Counted from the first letter of the stretch, positions 25,523 through 35,177 are shown. The stretch: DNA of 64,000 bases from Paenibacillus sp. Soil787 (GCF_001429545.1 NZ_LMSP01000012.1:452555-516554); one strand, 5' to 3'. Program-made: numbers and translations. Notes: generated by a model from the sequence alone, not told the origin.

Positions 25523-25551
25523 GTTCATCCATCTCCTTTTATCCTTAAAAT

Positions 25552-25850
25552 ACAAAAAAGCCTTCTTATCCACAAAGGGACGAGAAGACTTAACTCGCGG
25601 TACCACCCTAATTAAAACAGTAGTTACGTACATCTATAACAGATGTTATGTGCACGGCTAGCTATTTTCACTCAAGAACCTTTAACGGGGTTTAATCGGC
25701 AAATACTACTTGTGCAGCTGAAATTGCTGCAGGTTCCCATTCACTGCTCAAGACCGTAATTCACTAACCTGCAGGTACCGGTTCGCACCCTCCACCGGCT
25801 CTCTGAAAGCATCCACAAGCTACTTACTGCTGATCTTTCTACGCATTTGA
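25552..25850 (-). promoter_or_regulatory. T-box riboswitch of tyrS
   Basis: On the minus strand the leader has the T-box core AGGGTGGTACCGCG at 25609-25596. It is followed by the terminator hairpin (arms at 25591-25578 and 25571-25558) ending in six T residues. Stem I has the AGAGAGCCGG and GGTGCGAACCGG loops near 25800. The specifier is probably the UAC codon at 25758-25756 in AGTGAATTACGG, matching tyrosine. Uncharged tRNA-Tyr would stabilise the antiterminator and allow tyrS transcription. Confidence 0.93.
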
Positions 25851-25915
25851 TAAAAATTTATCACATGTTTCTAGCTGTTGTCAAACCATGTCGGCATCGT
25901 TTCTTCGGTTCATCA

Positions 25916-25945
25916 TTACCGCATAAGGTGCAATTATGGTATACT
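25916..25945 (+). promoter_or_regulatory. Extended -10 promoter of the penicillin-binding protein gene
   Basis: TGGTATACT gives an extended -10 (TATACT at 25940-25945) with a weak -35 (TTACCG). It is 34 bases before the chosen ATG and lies inside the longer frame upstream, which argues for the shorter start. Confidence 0.55.
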
Positions 25946-25978
25946 ATTAGGGTTCATGTAAGGAGGATATTGGAACTT

Positions 25979-28900
25979 ATGCGCAATTTTTTCGCTAAAT
26001 GGAATCGCCCTTGGGTGAGAACGACATTCAAAGTAACTTGGATTACCTTAAAATGGACCATCATTAGTGCTTTTTTGGCAGGAATTGTCGGTGGATCCGC
26101 CGCATTCGGGTATGTGAGCGCCTTAGTCAAAAAAGATCCTGTACGCACCGAAGAATCCATACGTCAGCAGATGCAGGAAAATGCAGTCACAGGCTTTGCT
26201 TACTTCAATGATGATGCCGTCATAGGGCAATTGCGAACGGAAGAAGACAGGCGTCTCGCCCAACTGGATGACATTCCGCAAATCATGTTAGATGCTGTTC
26301 TATCTATTGAAGACAAGGACTTTAAAACTCATCACGGGATCGATTTCCGCGGGCTCTATCGTGCGGTAACACAGAAGTTGCTGAATGAAGAAGTTCAAAC
26401 CGGCGGCAGTACGATTACGCAACAGCTTGCCAGACGGGTATTTCTTACACTAGACCGCGATGATGGCCGTAAAGCAAGAGAGCTGCTGCTCGCGCTGCGA
26501 ATGGAACGTCTAATGTCCAAGGATGAAATTTTGCTCGCTTATTTAAACAAAATTCCGTATGGCAATGGTGCAACAGGCTACAATTTATATGGGATTAAAG
26601 CAGCTGCCAAAGGCCTCTTCAACATCGACGATCTGGATAAGTTAAACGTTGCTCAAGCAGCTTACTTAGCCGGTCTGCCGCAATCCCCATCGCAGTACTC
26701 TGCTTTTACGAGTAAGCCTGAGTTTGATGAAGATGGTTTCAAAAAAGCGGTTACGCGTGAACAATTAGTACTCAAACGGATGTTGGAAGAAAAGAAAATT
26801 ACGAACGAACAGTACCAAGAAGCACTTAAGTTTGATCTCAAAGCTTCCATGCCTGATGCTGCTCAGAAAGCTTATACGACTTATCCTTATCTAATGATTG
26901 AAACGGAAAAAGAAGCAGCCGAAATTTTGTTGAAGATCCAGAAGCCTGATCTTGATCCTAAGAAAAATCAGGCCGCTTATAATGAAGCATTAAAGGGCAT
27001 ACATACTCAGCTCTTACGTGGTGGTTATCAAATCTATACAACCATCGATAAGACGATTTATGATTCCATGCATGAAATATCGAGTAACGATAAAAACTTC
27101 GCCCCTACGGATGATAAAAAAGGCATGGAACAGGTCGGGGCCATCATGATCGATTCTAAATCCGGAGCTATAAAAGGGATGATTGAGGGCCGTAATTTCT
27201 TCGAAGAGCAGCTCAATCACGCCACACAAGCATTTAGACAGCCTGGATCAACCATGAAGCCCATTGCCGCCTATATACCAGCTTTAGAGAAAGGGGCTAT
27301 TCAACCGGCAAGTATCGTGGATGATATCCCTATTATTCTAAAAGACGGTGTCAAAGGCTTTCATCTTCCAGAAAACTGGGATCATAAGTTTCATGGATTA
27401 ATGACAGCAAGAAGAGCTCTAAACCAGTCTTACAACATCCCTGCCATCGATATATTTTTGAATAAAGTGGGCATTAATGACTCCTGGGATTTTGCAAAGA
27501 AACTCGGTATCACGTCCATTCAAAAAGAAGATTATTATGCGCAGACCGGTGTAATCGGCGGTTTAAGCAAGGGAACTTCAGTAAGGGAACTGACTGGCGC
27601 TTATGCTTCTATTCCGAATAAAGGCGTATTTAATGAGACGTTTATGATTCGAGAAATCAAAGATTCGAATGGCAATACGATTTATAAGCATGATCTGAAG
27701 CCTGCCGCTGTCTATTCCCCACAAAGTGCATATCTAATTACGGATATGATGAAAACGGTGATTAGCCAAGGTACAGCGACAGATTTGATGAAAAACTATA
27801 AATCATACGGCAAAATTGAGATTTCAGGCAAAACAGGCTCAACGCAGGATGATGCTGATGCTTGGTTTATGGGCTTTACCCCAGATATCACAGTTGGCGT
27901 ATGGATCGGCTATGATCAACCGATTAATAAATTGTCATCGTCGACGAAATCATCGCAAGCGCATCAAACTTATCACGCCAAAGATATATGGGCGCTCATT
28001 ATGAACCGAACAATCGAACAAAAACCGGAGCTATTCCCTAACAAAACTTTCGCCAAACCGGATGGTATTGTCTCGGCAACCGTATCCAGTTTATCCGGCA
28101 AGCTGCCAAGCGAATTAACGTCGAAGTCCGAATTTCTAGTTACTGATCTTTTTAACAAGAAATATGTACCTACGGAAGTCGATAATGTGATGGTACGGAT
28201 GAAAATCAGTTCATTTAACGGACTGAATTACATGGCGCAAGACAATACGCCGGCGGATTTCGTGCAAGAGAAAACGGTTATTAAAAGACAAAAGTCGATC
28301 AGTCAATTGCTCAAAGAAATCGAAGCAGCGATGAGTAAACTTCCTGAAAAAAGCCGTAAACCGATCGATAATTATAAGCCTACAGATTATGATGATGACG
28401 CACCCTCCGAAGTTGACCCTAGGGTTGATGACGGTAAAGAGCCTGTAGCACCAACGAACGTTGTAACAACGAAGTCCGGTGATACAGCAACCATTGTCTT
28501 CCAAGCAAGTCCGAATCCTGATATCGTCGGCTATCGCATATATCGTTCCGATAACCGCGGCAAGTTCCAGCTCATGGGCGGCAAAGTTGTTTTAGCAGGT
28601 GCTGAGACGAAATTTAATGATCAAATCCCCGGATCTAGCTTAATCGGTTATTATGTGACAGCAGTCGATGTAGCGGGGAAAGAATCGGCACCTAGCCGCT
28701 CCTCCTATACAGATGGAAGCTCGCTAGATTCACTGTTCGTACCTTCTATTGATGGTAGTCAAGTCCCAGGAGCTAATACCCCTTCATCAGGCTCTAATGG
28801 TGGAATTGGTGATCCCACAGGAAATAATGGAAGCACAAAGGACCTGCCAGCTGCACCAACCGGAATTAAAGCCAAAGCTGATGGTGCAGGTGTGATGTTA

Positions 28901-29113
28901 ACCTGGAAAGCCAATGCGTCTAAAGATAAAGTAAAACAATATCATGTTTATTTTAGCGACAAAGAAAAAGGAACGTTTAAAAAGCTAGGTTCAGTTGAGG
29001 ATGCGACCGAGTTTCACTATTACGCAGCAGCTTACAATGGTTATTACAAAGTAACTGCTGTCAATGATGCAGGCGAATCTAAACCATCGGCTGCTATCGC
29101 TTATAATAACTAA
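25979..29113 (+). CDS. Class A penicillin-binding protein with FN3-like C terminus
   Basis: A 1044-residue bifunctional peptidoglycan synthase. One membrane helix near residues 22-48 is followed by a glycosyltransferase domain with SIEDKDF (Glu111) and GGSTITQQLARR. The transpeptidase has SxxK in PGSTMKP (Ser424), SxN in SYNIP (484) and KTG at 618. About 350 extra C-terminal residues hold two fibronectin type III-like units (roughly 830-920 and 945-1044) joined by a Gly/Ser/Pro-rich linker. They probably bind wall or carbohydrate. I chose ATG 25979, 12 bases after AAGGAGG. It is monocistronic with a terminator. Confidence 0.93.
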   Translation: MRNFFAKWNRPWVRTTFKVTWITLKWTIISAFLAGIVGGSAAFGYVSALVKKDPVRTEESIRQQMQENAVTGFAYFNDDAVIGQLRTEEDRRLAQLDDIPQIMLDAVLSIEDKDFKTHHGIDFRGLYRAVTQKLLNEEVQTGGSTITQQLARRVFLTLDRDDGRKARELLLALRMERLMSKDEILLAYLNKIPYGNGATGYNLYGIKAAAKGLFNIDDLDKLNVAQAAYLAGLPQSPSQYSAFTSKPEFDEDGFKKAVTREQLVLKRMLEEKKITNEQYQEALKFDLKASMPDAAQKAYTTYPYLMIETEKEAAEILLKIQKPDLDPKKNQAAYNEALKGIHTQLLRGGYQIYTTIDKTIYDSMHEISSNDKNFAPTDDKKGMEQVGAIMIDSKSGAIKGMIEGRNFFEEQLNHATQAFRQPGSTMKPIAAYIPALEKGAIQPASIVDDIPIILKDGVKGFHLPENWDHKFHGLMTARRALNQSYNIPAIDIFLNKVGINDSWDFAKKLGITSIQKEDYYAQTGVIGGLSKGTSVRELTGAYASIPNKGVFNETFMIREIKDSNGNTIYKHDLKPAAVYSPQSAYLITDMMKTVISQGTATDLMKNYKSYGKIEISGKTGSTQDDADAWFMGFTPDITVGVWIGYDQPINKLSSSTKSSQAHQTYHAKDIWALIMNRTIEQKPELFPNKTFAKPDGIVSATVSSLSGKLPSELTSKSEFLVTDLFNKKYVPTEVDNVMVRMKISSFNGLNYMAQDNTPADFVQEKTVIKRQKSISQLLKEIEAAMSKLPEKSRKPIDNYKPTDYDDDAPSEVDPRVDDGKEPVAPTNVVTTKSGDTATIVFQASPNPDIVGYRIYRSDNRGKFQLMGGKVVLAGAETKFNDQIPGSSLIGYYVTAVDVAGKESAPSRSSYTDGSSLDSLFVPSIDGSQVPGANTPSSGSNGGIGDPTGNNGSTKDLPAAPTGIKAKADGAGVMLTWKANASKDKVKQYHVYFSDKEKGTFKKLGSVEDATEFHYYAAAYNGYYKVTAVNDAGESKPSAAIAYNN

Positions 29114-29124
29114 TTCACGATGTA

Positions 29125-29157
29125 CAAAGACCCGGGTATCCGGGTCTTTGTTATTTT
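29125..29157 (+). terminator. Terminator of the penicillin-binding protein gene
   Basis: CAAAGACCCGG pairs with CCGGGTCTTTG around a short GTAT loop, 11 bases after the stop, followed by TTATTTTC. Confidence 0.9.
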
Positions 29158-29242
29158 CAAAAGCTTAGTATGTAATGAGGAAACCTCTATCGAGGCCATT
29201 CGAAGATGAGCGACCGCGTTTAGATGTAGGTTTTATCGCCAA

Positions 29243-29288
29243 TAAGAAAGCCTCCCTCACACCAAGAAATCAGGTGCAAGGAAGGCTT
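29243..29288 (-). terminator. Terminator of acsA
   Basis: AAGCCTTCC-TTGCACC pairs imperfectly with GGTGTGAGGGAGGCTT on the minus strand, followed by TCTTATT, directly after acsA. Confidence 0.75.
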
Positions 29289-29297
29289 GTTTGCTTA

Positions 29298-31022
29298 TTA
29301 GTCTTCGATCGTCGATAAGTCGCCTGTTGGCAAATTGAGCTCCCAAGCTTTAAGAACACGACGCATAATTTTACCACTGCGTGTCTTAGGCAGCTTGTCT
29401 TTAAATTCAATTTCACGAGGAGCTGCATGGGCAGAAAGCCCTTCTTTAACAAATTTGGAAATGTCCGCTTTGAGCTCATCAGATGGTGTGTAGCCTTCAC
29501 GGAGGGCAATAAACGCTTTGATAATCTCTCCACGCATCGGGTCAGGCTTACCAATAACACCAGCTTCTGCAACCGCAGGATGCTCAACAAGCTTACTCTC
29601 CACCTCGAAAGGACCTACCCGCTCGCCTGCTGTGTTAATCACATCATCCACACGGCCTTGGAACCAGAAGTAACCCTCTTCATCCTGATAAGCCGAATCA
29701 CCGGAAACATACCAACCTGTCAAACGGAAATATTCTTCGTATTTAGATGGATTATTCCAAATTTTGCGCATCATCGAAGGCCATGGCGTTTTGATCGCTA
29801 GGTTCCCCATCCGATTTGGAGGTAAAATGTTCCCAGCATCATCAATAATAGCCGCTTCGACACCCGGAATTGGACGCCCCATGGAACCAGGCTTAATCGT
29901 CATGGATGGATAGTTACAGATGAGTTGTCCACCTGTTTCTGTCATCCACCAAGTGTCATGAATACGTTGGTTATAAACCTTTAGTCCCCAACGTACAACT
30001 TCGGGGTTTAACGGTTCACCTACGCTAAGTACGTGACGAAGCGAAGATAAATCAAATCCAGTAACCACATCATCACCGGCACCCATCAACATACGGAAAG
30101 CAGTTGGCGCACTGTACCAAACGGTTACTTTATATTTCTGAAGCGTATTGTACCAATCTTGGGGACTGAAGCGTCCACCGCGAATAACATTCGTTGCACC
30201 ATTTAACCATGGAGCAAAGATCCCATAAGAGGTACCCGTTACCCAACCTGGATCCGCTGTACACCAGTATATATCGTCTTCTTGAAGATCTAATACAATC
30301 TTACCCGTATAATAATGTTGAAGCATGGCGTTTTGTACATGATAGACACCCTTCGGTTTACCCGTTGAGCCAGACGTATAATGGATAATTAATCCATCCT
30401 CACGATCCAGCCACTCGATGTCAAGTTCTGTTGAAGCGCTTTCCATCTCTTTATAGAAATCAACTTGTCCCGCAGCTAGCTCCACATTTTCACCAACGAG
30501 AATGACATGCTTCAAATGTGGCAGTTCATTATAAGGAACACGCGATAGTAAACTTGGCGTCGTAACGATCGCTACGGCTTCACTATCTTCCAATCGGTCT
30601 CTGACTGCTGTTTCCATGAAAGCCTCAAATAATGGCCCAACAACAGCACCTACTTTAAGGGTACCCAGTAATGAATAGTACAGTTCAGGTGTGCGTGGCA
30701 TGAAAATAAAGACGCGCTCGCCTTTACCAACACCAAGTCCTCGAAGCACATTGCCAAACTGATTAGATTTCGCTTTCATTTGTCCATAAGTGATTGCTTC
30801 TTCTCGCTGACTATCGCTGTAATAAAGAGCGATTTTATCCTTTTTGGATGTGTCAGCATGACGGTCAATTGCTTCATACGCCATGTTAACTTTACCTGTT
30901 TCATACCAGGAAAAGCTCTTCTCGATGTCTTTCCAGTCAAATGTCGCATGCGTTTGTTCATAATTGCTCATGTTAGGATTAGGGGATACAGCTTCAATGA
31001 GTTCAACTTTCATTTGATCCAT
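29298..31022 (-). CDS. acsA: Acetyl-CoA synthetase
   Basis: A 574-residue AMP-forming ligase that converts acetate, ATP and CoA to acetyl-CoA. The adenylation P-loop YTSGSTGKPKGV is near residues 215-226. Lys551 in RSGKIMRR is the catalytic lysine that AcuA acetylates in B. subtilis to switch the enzyme off. GAGGAGGG lies about ten bases before ATG 31022. It is divergent from acuA-acuC, as in Bacillus, so the regulator of its acetylation state sits beside it. A candidate CcpA site lies in its leader. Confidence 0.95.
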   Translation of the reverse strand: MDQMKVELIEAVSPNPNMSNYEQTHATFDWKDIEKSFSWYETGKVNMAYEAIDRHADTSKKDKIALYYSDSQREEAITYGQMKAKSNQFGNVLRGLGVGKGERVFIFMPRTPELYYSLLGTLKVGAVVGPLFEAFMETAVRDRLEDSEAVAIVTTPSLLSRVPYNELPHLKHVILVGENVELAAGQVDFYKEMESASTELDIEWLDREDGLIIHYTSGSTGKPKGVYHVQNAMLQHYYTGKIVLDLQEDDIYWCTADPGWVTGTSYGIFAPWLNGATNVIRGGRFSPQDWYNTLQKYKVTVWYSAPTAFRMLMGAGDDVVTGFDLSSLRHVLSVGEPLNPEVVRWGLKVYNQRIHDTWWMTETGGQLICNYPSMTIKPGSMGRPIPGVEAAIIDDAGNILPPNRMGNLAIKTPWPSMMRKIWNNPSKYEEYFRLTGWYVSGDSAYQDEEGYFWFQGRVDDVINTAGERVGPFEVESKLVEHPAVAEAGVIGKPDPMRGEIIKAFIALREGYTPSDELKADISKFVKEGLSAHAAPREIEFKDKLPKTRSGKIMRRVLKAWELNLPTGDLSTIED

Positions 31023-31045
31023 GTACGTAAAACCCTCCTCACGAT

Positions 31046-31059
31046 ATAAATCGCTTCCA
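31046..31059 (-). promoter_or_regulatory. Candidate cre (CcpA) site in the acsA leader
   Basis: On the minus strand TGGAAGCGATTTAT matches 12 of 14 positions of a relaxed cre consensus (WTGNNARCGNWWWCA core) but lacks the closing CA. It lies between the acsA promoter and ribosome site, where binding would block elongation. acsA is a known CcpA target in Bacillus, but this match is imperfect. Confidence 0.35.
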
Positions 31060-31113
31060 CTTTCACTTTACTGATTTATTTAAGCAAAATGTGATCGATT
31101 TTTGACATATTCT

Positions 31114-31122
31114 ATTATATCA
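31114..31122 (-). promoter_or_regulatory. Extended -10 promoter of acsA
   Basis: On the minus strand TATGATATAAT gives a consensus TATAAT (31119-31114) with an upstream TG. No good -35 is visible. It is about 90 bases before the acsA start. Confidence 0.55.
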
Positions 31123-31251
31123 TACTAGGAAATATTCGCCTATGTTAAAAATTCGTCTTTTCATTCAACCTAAAGTTTGGTATAAGAATACTATGACCTA
31201 ACGGAAAAGGAAACGTTCATCATGCTGTTTTTCAAAAGGAGAGCTAAGGTT

Positions 31252-31890
31252 ATGCAGCATATCAAAATATACCACTCACGCAGCCTGCACGCAGCTCCTG
31301 ATCAGCCCGAAATTATTATAGAAGGTCCTGTTTCAGCAGAAACCTTGCAGCAGCTTATTATGCATACCAAATTAGATGCGTTCCGCAGACCTAAGGAACA
31401 GTTAGAGGCACTAGTCGAAATCGCACAATTAGCTGAAGGGCGTATTATCATTGCAAGAGACGGCTCCACCATTGTCGGCTATGTCACCTTTCACTATCCA
31501 GACGAGATTGAGCGTTGGTCACAGGGTCATATGCAGGATTTAATTGAACTGGGCGCCATAGAAGTTGCAGACGACTACCGATCCATTGGATTAGGGAAAA
31601 AGATGATTCGACTCGCTTTCGAAGATGAGCAAATGGAGAATATCATTTGCTTCACCACGGAGTACTATTGGCATTGGGACTTGGAAACAAGCAAATTAAC
31701 GGTCTGGGAATACCGTCAAATGATGGAGAAGCTGATGAAAAGTGTCGACATGATCTGGTTTGCTACGGACGACCCAGAAATATGCTCACATCCAGCCAAC
31801 TGTCTTATGGTGAGAATCGGTAAAAAGGTGCCGATCTCTTCCGTTGAGCAGTTTGATCGTATTCGTTTTCAGCAGCGTTTCATGTATTAA
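31252..31890 (+). CDS. acuA: Protein lysine acetyltransferase AcuA
   Basis: A 212-residue GNAT enzyme that acetylates and inactivates AcsA. The acetyl-CoA-binding region is IEVADDYRSIGLGKKMIRLAF near residues 105-125, preceded by IVGYVTFHYPDE. The C-terminal half keeps the AcuA-specific YYWHWDLETSKLTVWEYRQMM. I chose ATG 31252, nine bases after AGGAGA; the ATG at 31222 has no ribosome site. acuC follows by 69 bp. In B. subtilis acuB lies between; here it is missing. Confidence 0.93.
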   Translation: MQHIKIYHSRSLHAAPDQPEIIIEGPVSAETLQQLIMHTKLDAFRRPKEQLEALVEIAQLAEGRIIIARDGSTIVGYVTFHYPDEIERWSQGHMQDLIELGAIEVADDYRSIGLGKKMIRLAFEDEQMENIICFTTEYYWHWDLETSKLTVWEYRQMMEKLMKSVDMIWFATDDPEICSHPANCLMVRIGKKVPISSVEQFDRIRFQQRFMY

Positions 31891-31959
31891 TTTCTAAGTA
31901 ATCGCAGGATTTCTAGGGCTTCAAGCGAAATTGTTAGTCCATTCGGGGGAATTAGGGAT

Positions 31960-33144
31960 ATGAACAAGAAGGCAAGTCCTGTCTTTATCTATGATGATCA
32001 AGAAATTAAATATAAATTTAATGAAAACCATCCGTTCAATCAAGCTCGCCTTACCATGACGGTGGATCTGCTGCGAAAAGCCGGCGCGCTCCCTGACAGC
32101 GCGCTATGGTCTCCTCGCTCCGCAACAGATAGTGAGCTGCTGCGGGTTCATGCACCCGCATACATGGAAGCGGTGAAAGCGCTTAGCTGTTCCGTGCCGG
32201 AGGAACGCTGGGTCCGAGAAGCATCGCGCTTCGGACTCGACACCGAGGACACGCCCTATTTCGCCGGGATGCATGATACCACGGCGAAGGTCGTTGGCGG
32301 TTCCATCACCGCCGTCCAGCTAGTGATGTCAGGTAAGGCTCCGCACGCCCTTCACTTGGGCGGCGGATTGCACCACGCCCTGCAAAGCAAGGGCGCAGGC
32401 TTCTGCGTCTACAACGACGCGTCAGCGGCGATTGCGCACGCCAAAGAGATGTACGGCGCCAAGGTGCTGTACATCGACACAGATGTGCATCATGGGGATG
32501 GCGTGCAGTGGGCCTTCTACGCCGATCCTCAGGTATGCACACTTTCTATTCACGAGACGGGGAAATATTTATTCCCCGGCACGGGCGCCGTGAACGAACG
32601 CGGTGAAGGCGACGCGTTCGGCATGAACATTAACATCCCGGTGGAGCCCTACACCGAGGATGAGTCCTGGCTGGAGTGCTTCGGCGAGGTGCTCACCGAG
32701 ACGGTCGCCCGCTTCCAGCCAGATGTCATTATCTCGCAGCATGGGTGCGATGCCCATGCTTTCGACCCGCTCGCGCATGTCCATTGCTCTATGCGCGTGT
32801 ACAAGGCTATGCCCGAGCTGATCCATTCCCTTGCGCACCAGTGGTGCGAAGGGCGGTGGATAGCGCTCGGGGGCGGCGGGTACGACATCTGGCGCGTCGT
32901 ACCGCGGGCTTGGAGCCTGCTCTGGCTCGTCATGAGCGAGCAGGCGGTCTTAGATCAGCTGGAGGCGCAGCCCCAGCTGAAGCTGCCACAGGCGTGGCTG
33001 GACGCCTGGCAGAGCAAGAGCCCTGTCCAGCTGGTGGATACGTGGCTGGACCCTGTAGAGGCTTGGGCGCCGATTCCAAGGCGCCAAGCGATTGCCGAGA
33101 AGAACCGGCAAACGAAGGAACTCGCCATGATGTATTTGAAGTAG
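31960..33144 (+). CDS. acuC: AcuC protein deacetylase
   Basis: A 394-residue zinc-dependent histone-deacetylase-family enzyme. In B. subtilis it removes acetyl groups from AcsA and reactivates it, opposing AcuA. Catalytic features are GGGLHHAL near residue 134, YIDTDVHHGDGVQ near 172-184 with the metal ligands, and GGGGYDIWRVVPRAW near 306-320. The first 100 bases look like their neighbours, but the rest is markedly GC-rich with G/C-ending codons, which explains several long false frames on both strands. Base composition suggests a different history from acuA. GGGGGAATTAGGGAT precedes the ATG. Confidence 0.94.
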   Translation: MNKKASPVFIYDDQEIKYKFNENHPFNQARLTMTVDLLRKAGALPDSALWSPRSATDSELLRVHAPAYMEAVKALSCSVPEERWVREASRFGLDTEDTPYFAGMHDTTAKVVGGSITAVQLVMSGKAPHALHLGGGLHHALQSKGAGFCVYNDASAAIAHAKEMYGAKVLYIDTDVHHGDGVQWAFYADPQVCTLSIHETGKYLFPGTGAVNERGEGDAFGMNINIPVEPYTEDESWLECFGEVLTETVARFQPDVIISQHGCDAHAFDPLAHVHCSMRVYKAMPELIHSLAHQWCEGRWIALGGGGYDIWRVVPRAWSLLWLVMSEQAVLDQLEAQPQLKLPQAWLDAWQSKSPVQLVDTWLDPVEAWAPIPRRQAIAEKNRQTKELAMMYLK

Positions 33145-33190
33145 AAAAAAAGCTCAGAACCGCCATTTCGGCGATTCTGAGCTCTCTTTA
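33145..33190. terminator. Bidirectional terminator between acuC and mtnN
   Basis: AGCTCAGAA-GCC pairs with GGC-TTCTGAGCT, with an A run before it and a CTCTTTAT run after it, between convergent genes. Confidence 0.85.
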
Positions 33191-33193
33191 TAT

Positions 33194-33895
33194 TTATAGA
33201 TGTTTCACGATATCCTCAACCATTTTGTACGAATTCTCAGATGCCTGAACCGTAAACTCGGCAAAGTTAACATGAGCCGACCCATCTGCTTTATCAGACA
33301 TCGATCGCAGCACGACATAAGGAGTGGCATTCATCGAGCAAACTTGAGCAACCGAAGCTCCCTCCATTTCAACACAAATGCCGTTAAGCTCTTCGTACAG
33401 ACAAGCAACAACTTCCCTGCTTGCAATAAACTGGTCTCCAGAGAGTACTCTCCCCTTTTTAACCTTGCCTGCAAACAACTTTTCACCAGAAGCAACAGCC
33501 AACTCAACAAGCTTGCTATCCGCTTCGAAGATGGATTTCGCTTCATATGGGATGACGCCGCGAGAAAACCCTAATGCTGTAACATCCATGTCATGCTGCA
33601 TGCACTCATTCGATATCACGAGATCCCCGATATTCAGCTCTGGATCTAAGGCTCCCGCTACTCCCGTAAAAATAACAGCTTCAACACCGAAGTTATCAAT
33701 TAAAATTTGAGTTGTTACTGCCGCATTCACTTTCCCTACACCTGTCCGGCATACGACAACTTGCTTGTCAAAATATGTACCCTCACGAAACGTAATGCCA
33801 GCTTTGATCGTTTCACGTACATCAGTCATATGCGAAACTAGCAGTTCAATTTCTTCGTTCATCGCTCCAATAAGAGCAATTTTATTCCATGTCAT
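33194..33895 (-). CDS. mtnN: 5'-methylthioadenosine/S-adenosylhomocysteine nucleosidase
   Basis: A 233-residue nucleosidase that cleaves adenine from methylthioadenosine and S-adenosylhomocysteine, clearing inhibitors and feeding methionine salvage. The family motifs IGAMNEEIELL at residues 9-19, GVAGALDPELNIGDLVIS near 79-96, and CVEMEGASVAQVC near 174-186 are present, with the catalytic Asp in RSMSDKADG near 199. AGAGGATAATGA precedes ATG 33895. The ccpA terminator lies upstream, so this gene needs its own promoter. Confidence 0.96.
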   Translation of the reverse strand: MTWNKIALIGAMNEEIELLVSHMTDVRETIKAGITFREGTYFDKQVVVCRTGVGKVNAAVTTQILIDNFGVEAVIFTGVAGALDPELNIGDLVISNECMQHDMDVTALGFSRGVIPYEAKSIFEADSKLVELAVASGEKLFAGKVKKGRVLSGDQFIASREVVACLYEELNGICVEMEGASVAQVCSMNATPYVVLRSMSDKADGSAHVNFAEFTVQASENSYKMVEDIVKHL

Positions 33896-33924
33896 TTCAT
33901 TATCCTCTTTCCCTTATCAACATG

Positions 33925-33980
33925 AGAAAACCTCTACCGTGATCACCCCCGAAGGAATGGCCTCGCTTAGAGGTTTGATT
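33925..33980 (-). terminator. Probable terminator of ccpA
   Basis: AAACCTCTA (minus strand) pairs with TAGAGGTTT across a structured internal loop, followed by TTCTC. It sits just beyond the ccpA stop. Confidence 0.5.
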
Positions 33981-33983
33981 TGA

Positions 33984-34988
33984 TTAAGATTGTGTTACGG
34001 AGTTGCGGTAAATAATTTCGTGCGGCAGGATAACCTGCATATGATCCGTTGACTCTTTATTCATCAACTTCGTTAGAAGACGCATCGACACGGCGCCGAT
34101 ATCATACATCGGTTGTGCAACTGTCGTTAAAGTCGGTCTAACCATGGAAGCCATGCGGATATTGTCCACGCTAATGACGGCGATATCTTGCGGTACTCGG
34201 AGTCCATTGTCTTGAATCGTATGAATGGCGCCAATCGCCATCTCGTCTGTTGCGGAGAAGATCGCTGTTGGTCTTGGTGAAAGCTCCAAGAAATATTTCA
34301 CAGCGTCTACGCTTGACTCATAACGATAGTTCCCAATGCGAACATATTCATCACGCAGTGGAATACCTGCAGCATCCAATGCTTTTTTGTAACCTTGATA
34401 ACGCGCAAATCCATTCGCTGGATCATGCAGCGTACCGGATATCATGGCAATGTCACGGTGACCGGCTTCAATTAGCACATTCACAGCATCAAAAGCAGCT
34501 TTCTCGTGATCGATATCAACGGATGCCATAGCTTGGTTCTCATCCTTCGTGCCGCATAAAACGACAGGTACGGAAGACGTACGGAAAGCCTGTGTATGTT
34601 CCTCTGTTACTACTCCACCCATGAAGAGCAATCCATCAACCTGCTTCTCAAGCAAGGTGTTAATAACACGAATTTCTTTTTCTTTCTTCTTGTCCGCATT
34701 ACATAAAATGATATTGTAATGGTACATATTGGCAATATCCTCAATCCCACGTGCTACTTCAGCAAAAATGGAATTGGAAATATCGGGAATGACAACACCG
34801 ACTGTCGTTGTCTTCTTACTCGCTAAACCTCTTGCTACCGCATTAGGGCGGTAACCAAGCCTTTCAATGGCTTCAAAAACCTTCTTACGTGTTTGTGGCT
34901 TAACATTAGGATTGTTGTTCACAACCCTAGAAACGGTTGCCATCGAAACTCCTGCTTCTCTTGCTACATCATAAATGGTTACGGTCAC
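33984..34988 (-). CDS. ccpA: Catabolite control protein A
   Basis: A 334-residue LacI/GalR regulator, the global carbon regulator of Bacillota. It binds cre sites with HPr or Crh phosphorylated on serine. The HTH is [20 protein letters not shown] at residues 5-24. The hinge [14 protein letters not shown] and the C-terminal stretch [20 protein letters not shown] closely follow B. subtilis CcpA, which is why I use the name. I chose GTG 34988, seven bases after GGAGAG; the ATG at 35009 overlaps or precedes it. It is probably monocistronic. Confidence 0.95.
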   Translation of the reverse strand: MTVTIYDVAREAGVSMATVSRVVNNNPNVKPQTRKKVFEAIERLGYRPNAVARGLASKKTTTVGVVIPDISNSIFAEVARGIEDIANMYHYNIILCNADKKKEKEIRVINTLLEKQVDGLLFMGGVVTEEHTQAFRTSSVPVVLCGTKDENQAMASVDIDHEKAAFDAVNVLIEAGHRDIAMISGTLHDPANGFARYQGYKKALDAAGIPLRDEYVRIGNYRYESSVDAVKYFLELSPRPTAIFSATDEMAIGAIHTIQDNGLRVPQDIAVISVDNIRMASMVRPTLTTVAQPMYDIGAVSMRLLTKLMNKESTDHMQVILPHEIIYRNSVTQS

Positions 34989-35139
34989 GGTTACTCTCTC
35001 CATTTTCAAAAGTATTCTGCGATCCTAGTATATTATCGTTATGATACGACAAATTAATCCATCTTGCAATGTATATTGAAAATGCTTTGAAAATAATTTC
35101 AATGTTTTTTCAAAAGATGTACACATTATCCAGGTTTAA

Positions 35140-35168
35140 GCGAAGCTAACGTATAAACTTATACTTTC
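35140..35168. repeat. Second copy of the GTATAAACTTATAC motif
   Basis: GCGAAGC-AA-GTATAA followed by ACTTATACT-TC matches 145-173, with the palindrome GTATAAACTTATAC in the middle. It lies in the AT-rich gap upstream of ccpA. Confidence 0.5.
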
Positions 35169-35177
35169 AGATCAACT

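Noticed and set aside
25847-25978. N-terminal extension of the penicillin-binding protein
   Set aside because: It overlaps the start of the T-box leader and a promoter. The AAGGAGG-preceded ATG at 25979 gives a normal cytoplasmic tip.
32306-33248. Several long frames antisense to, or overlapping, acuC
   Set aside because: They are shadows created by the GC-rich codon bias of acuC, which has clear catalytic motifs.
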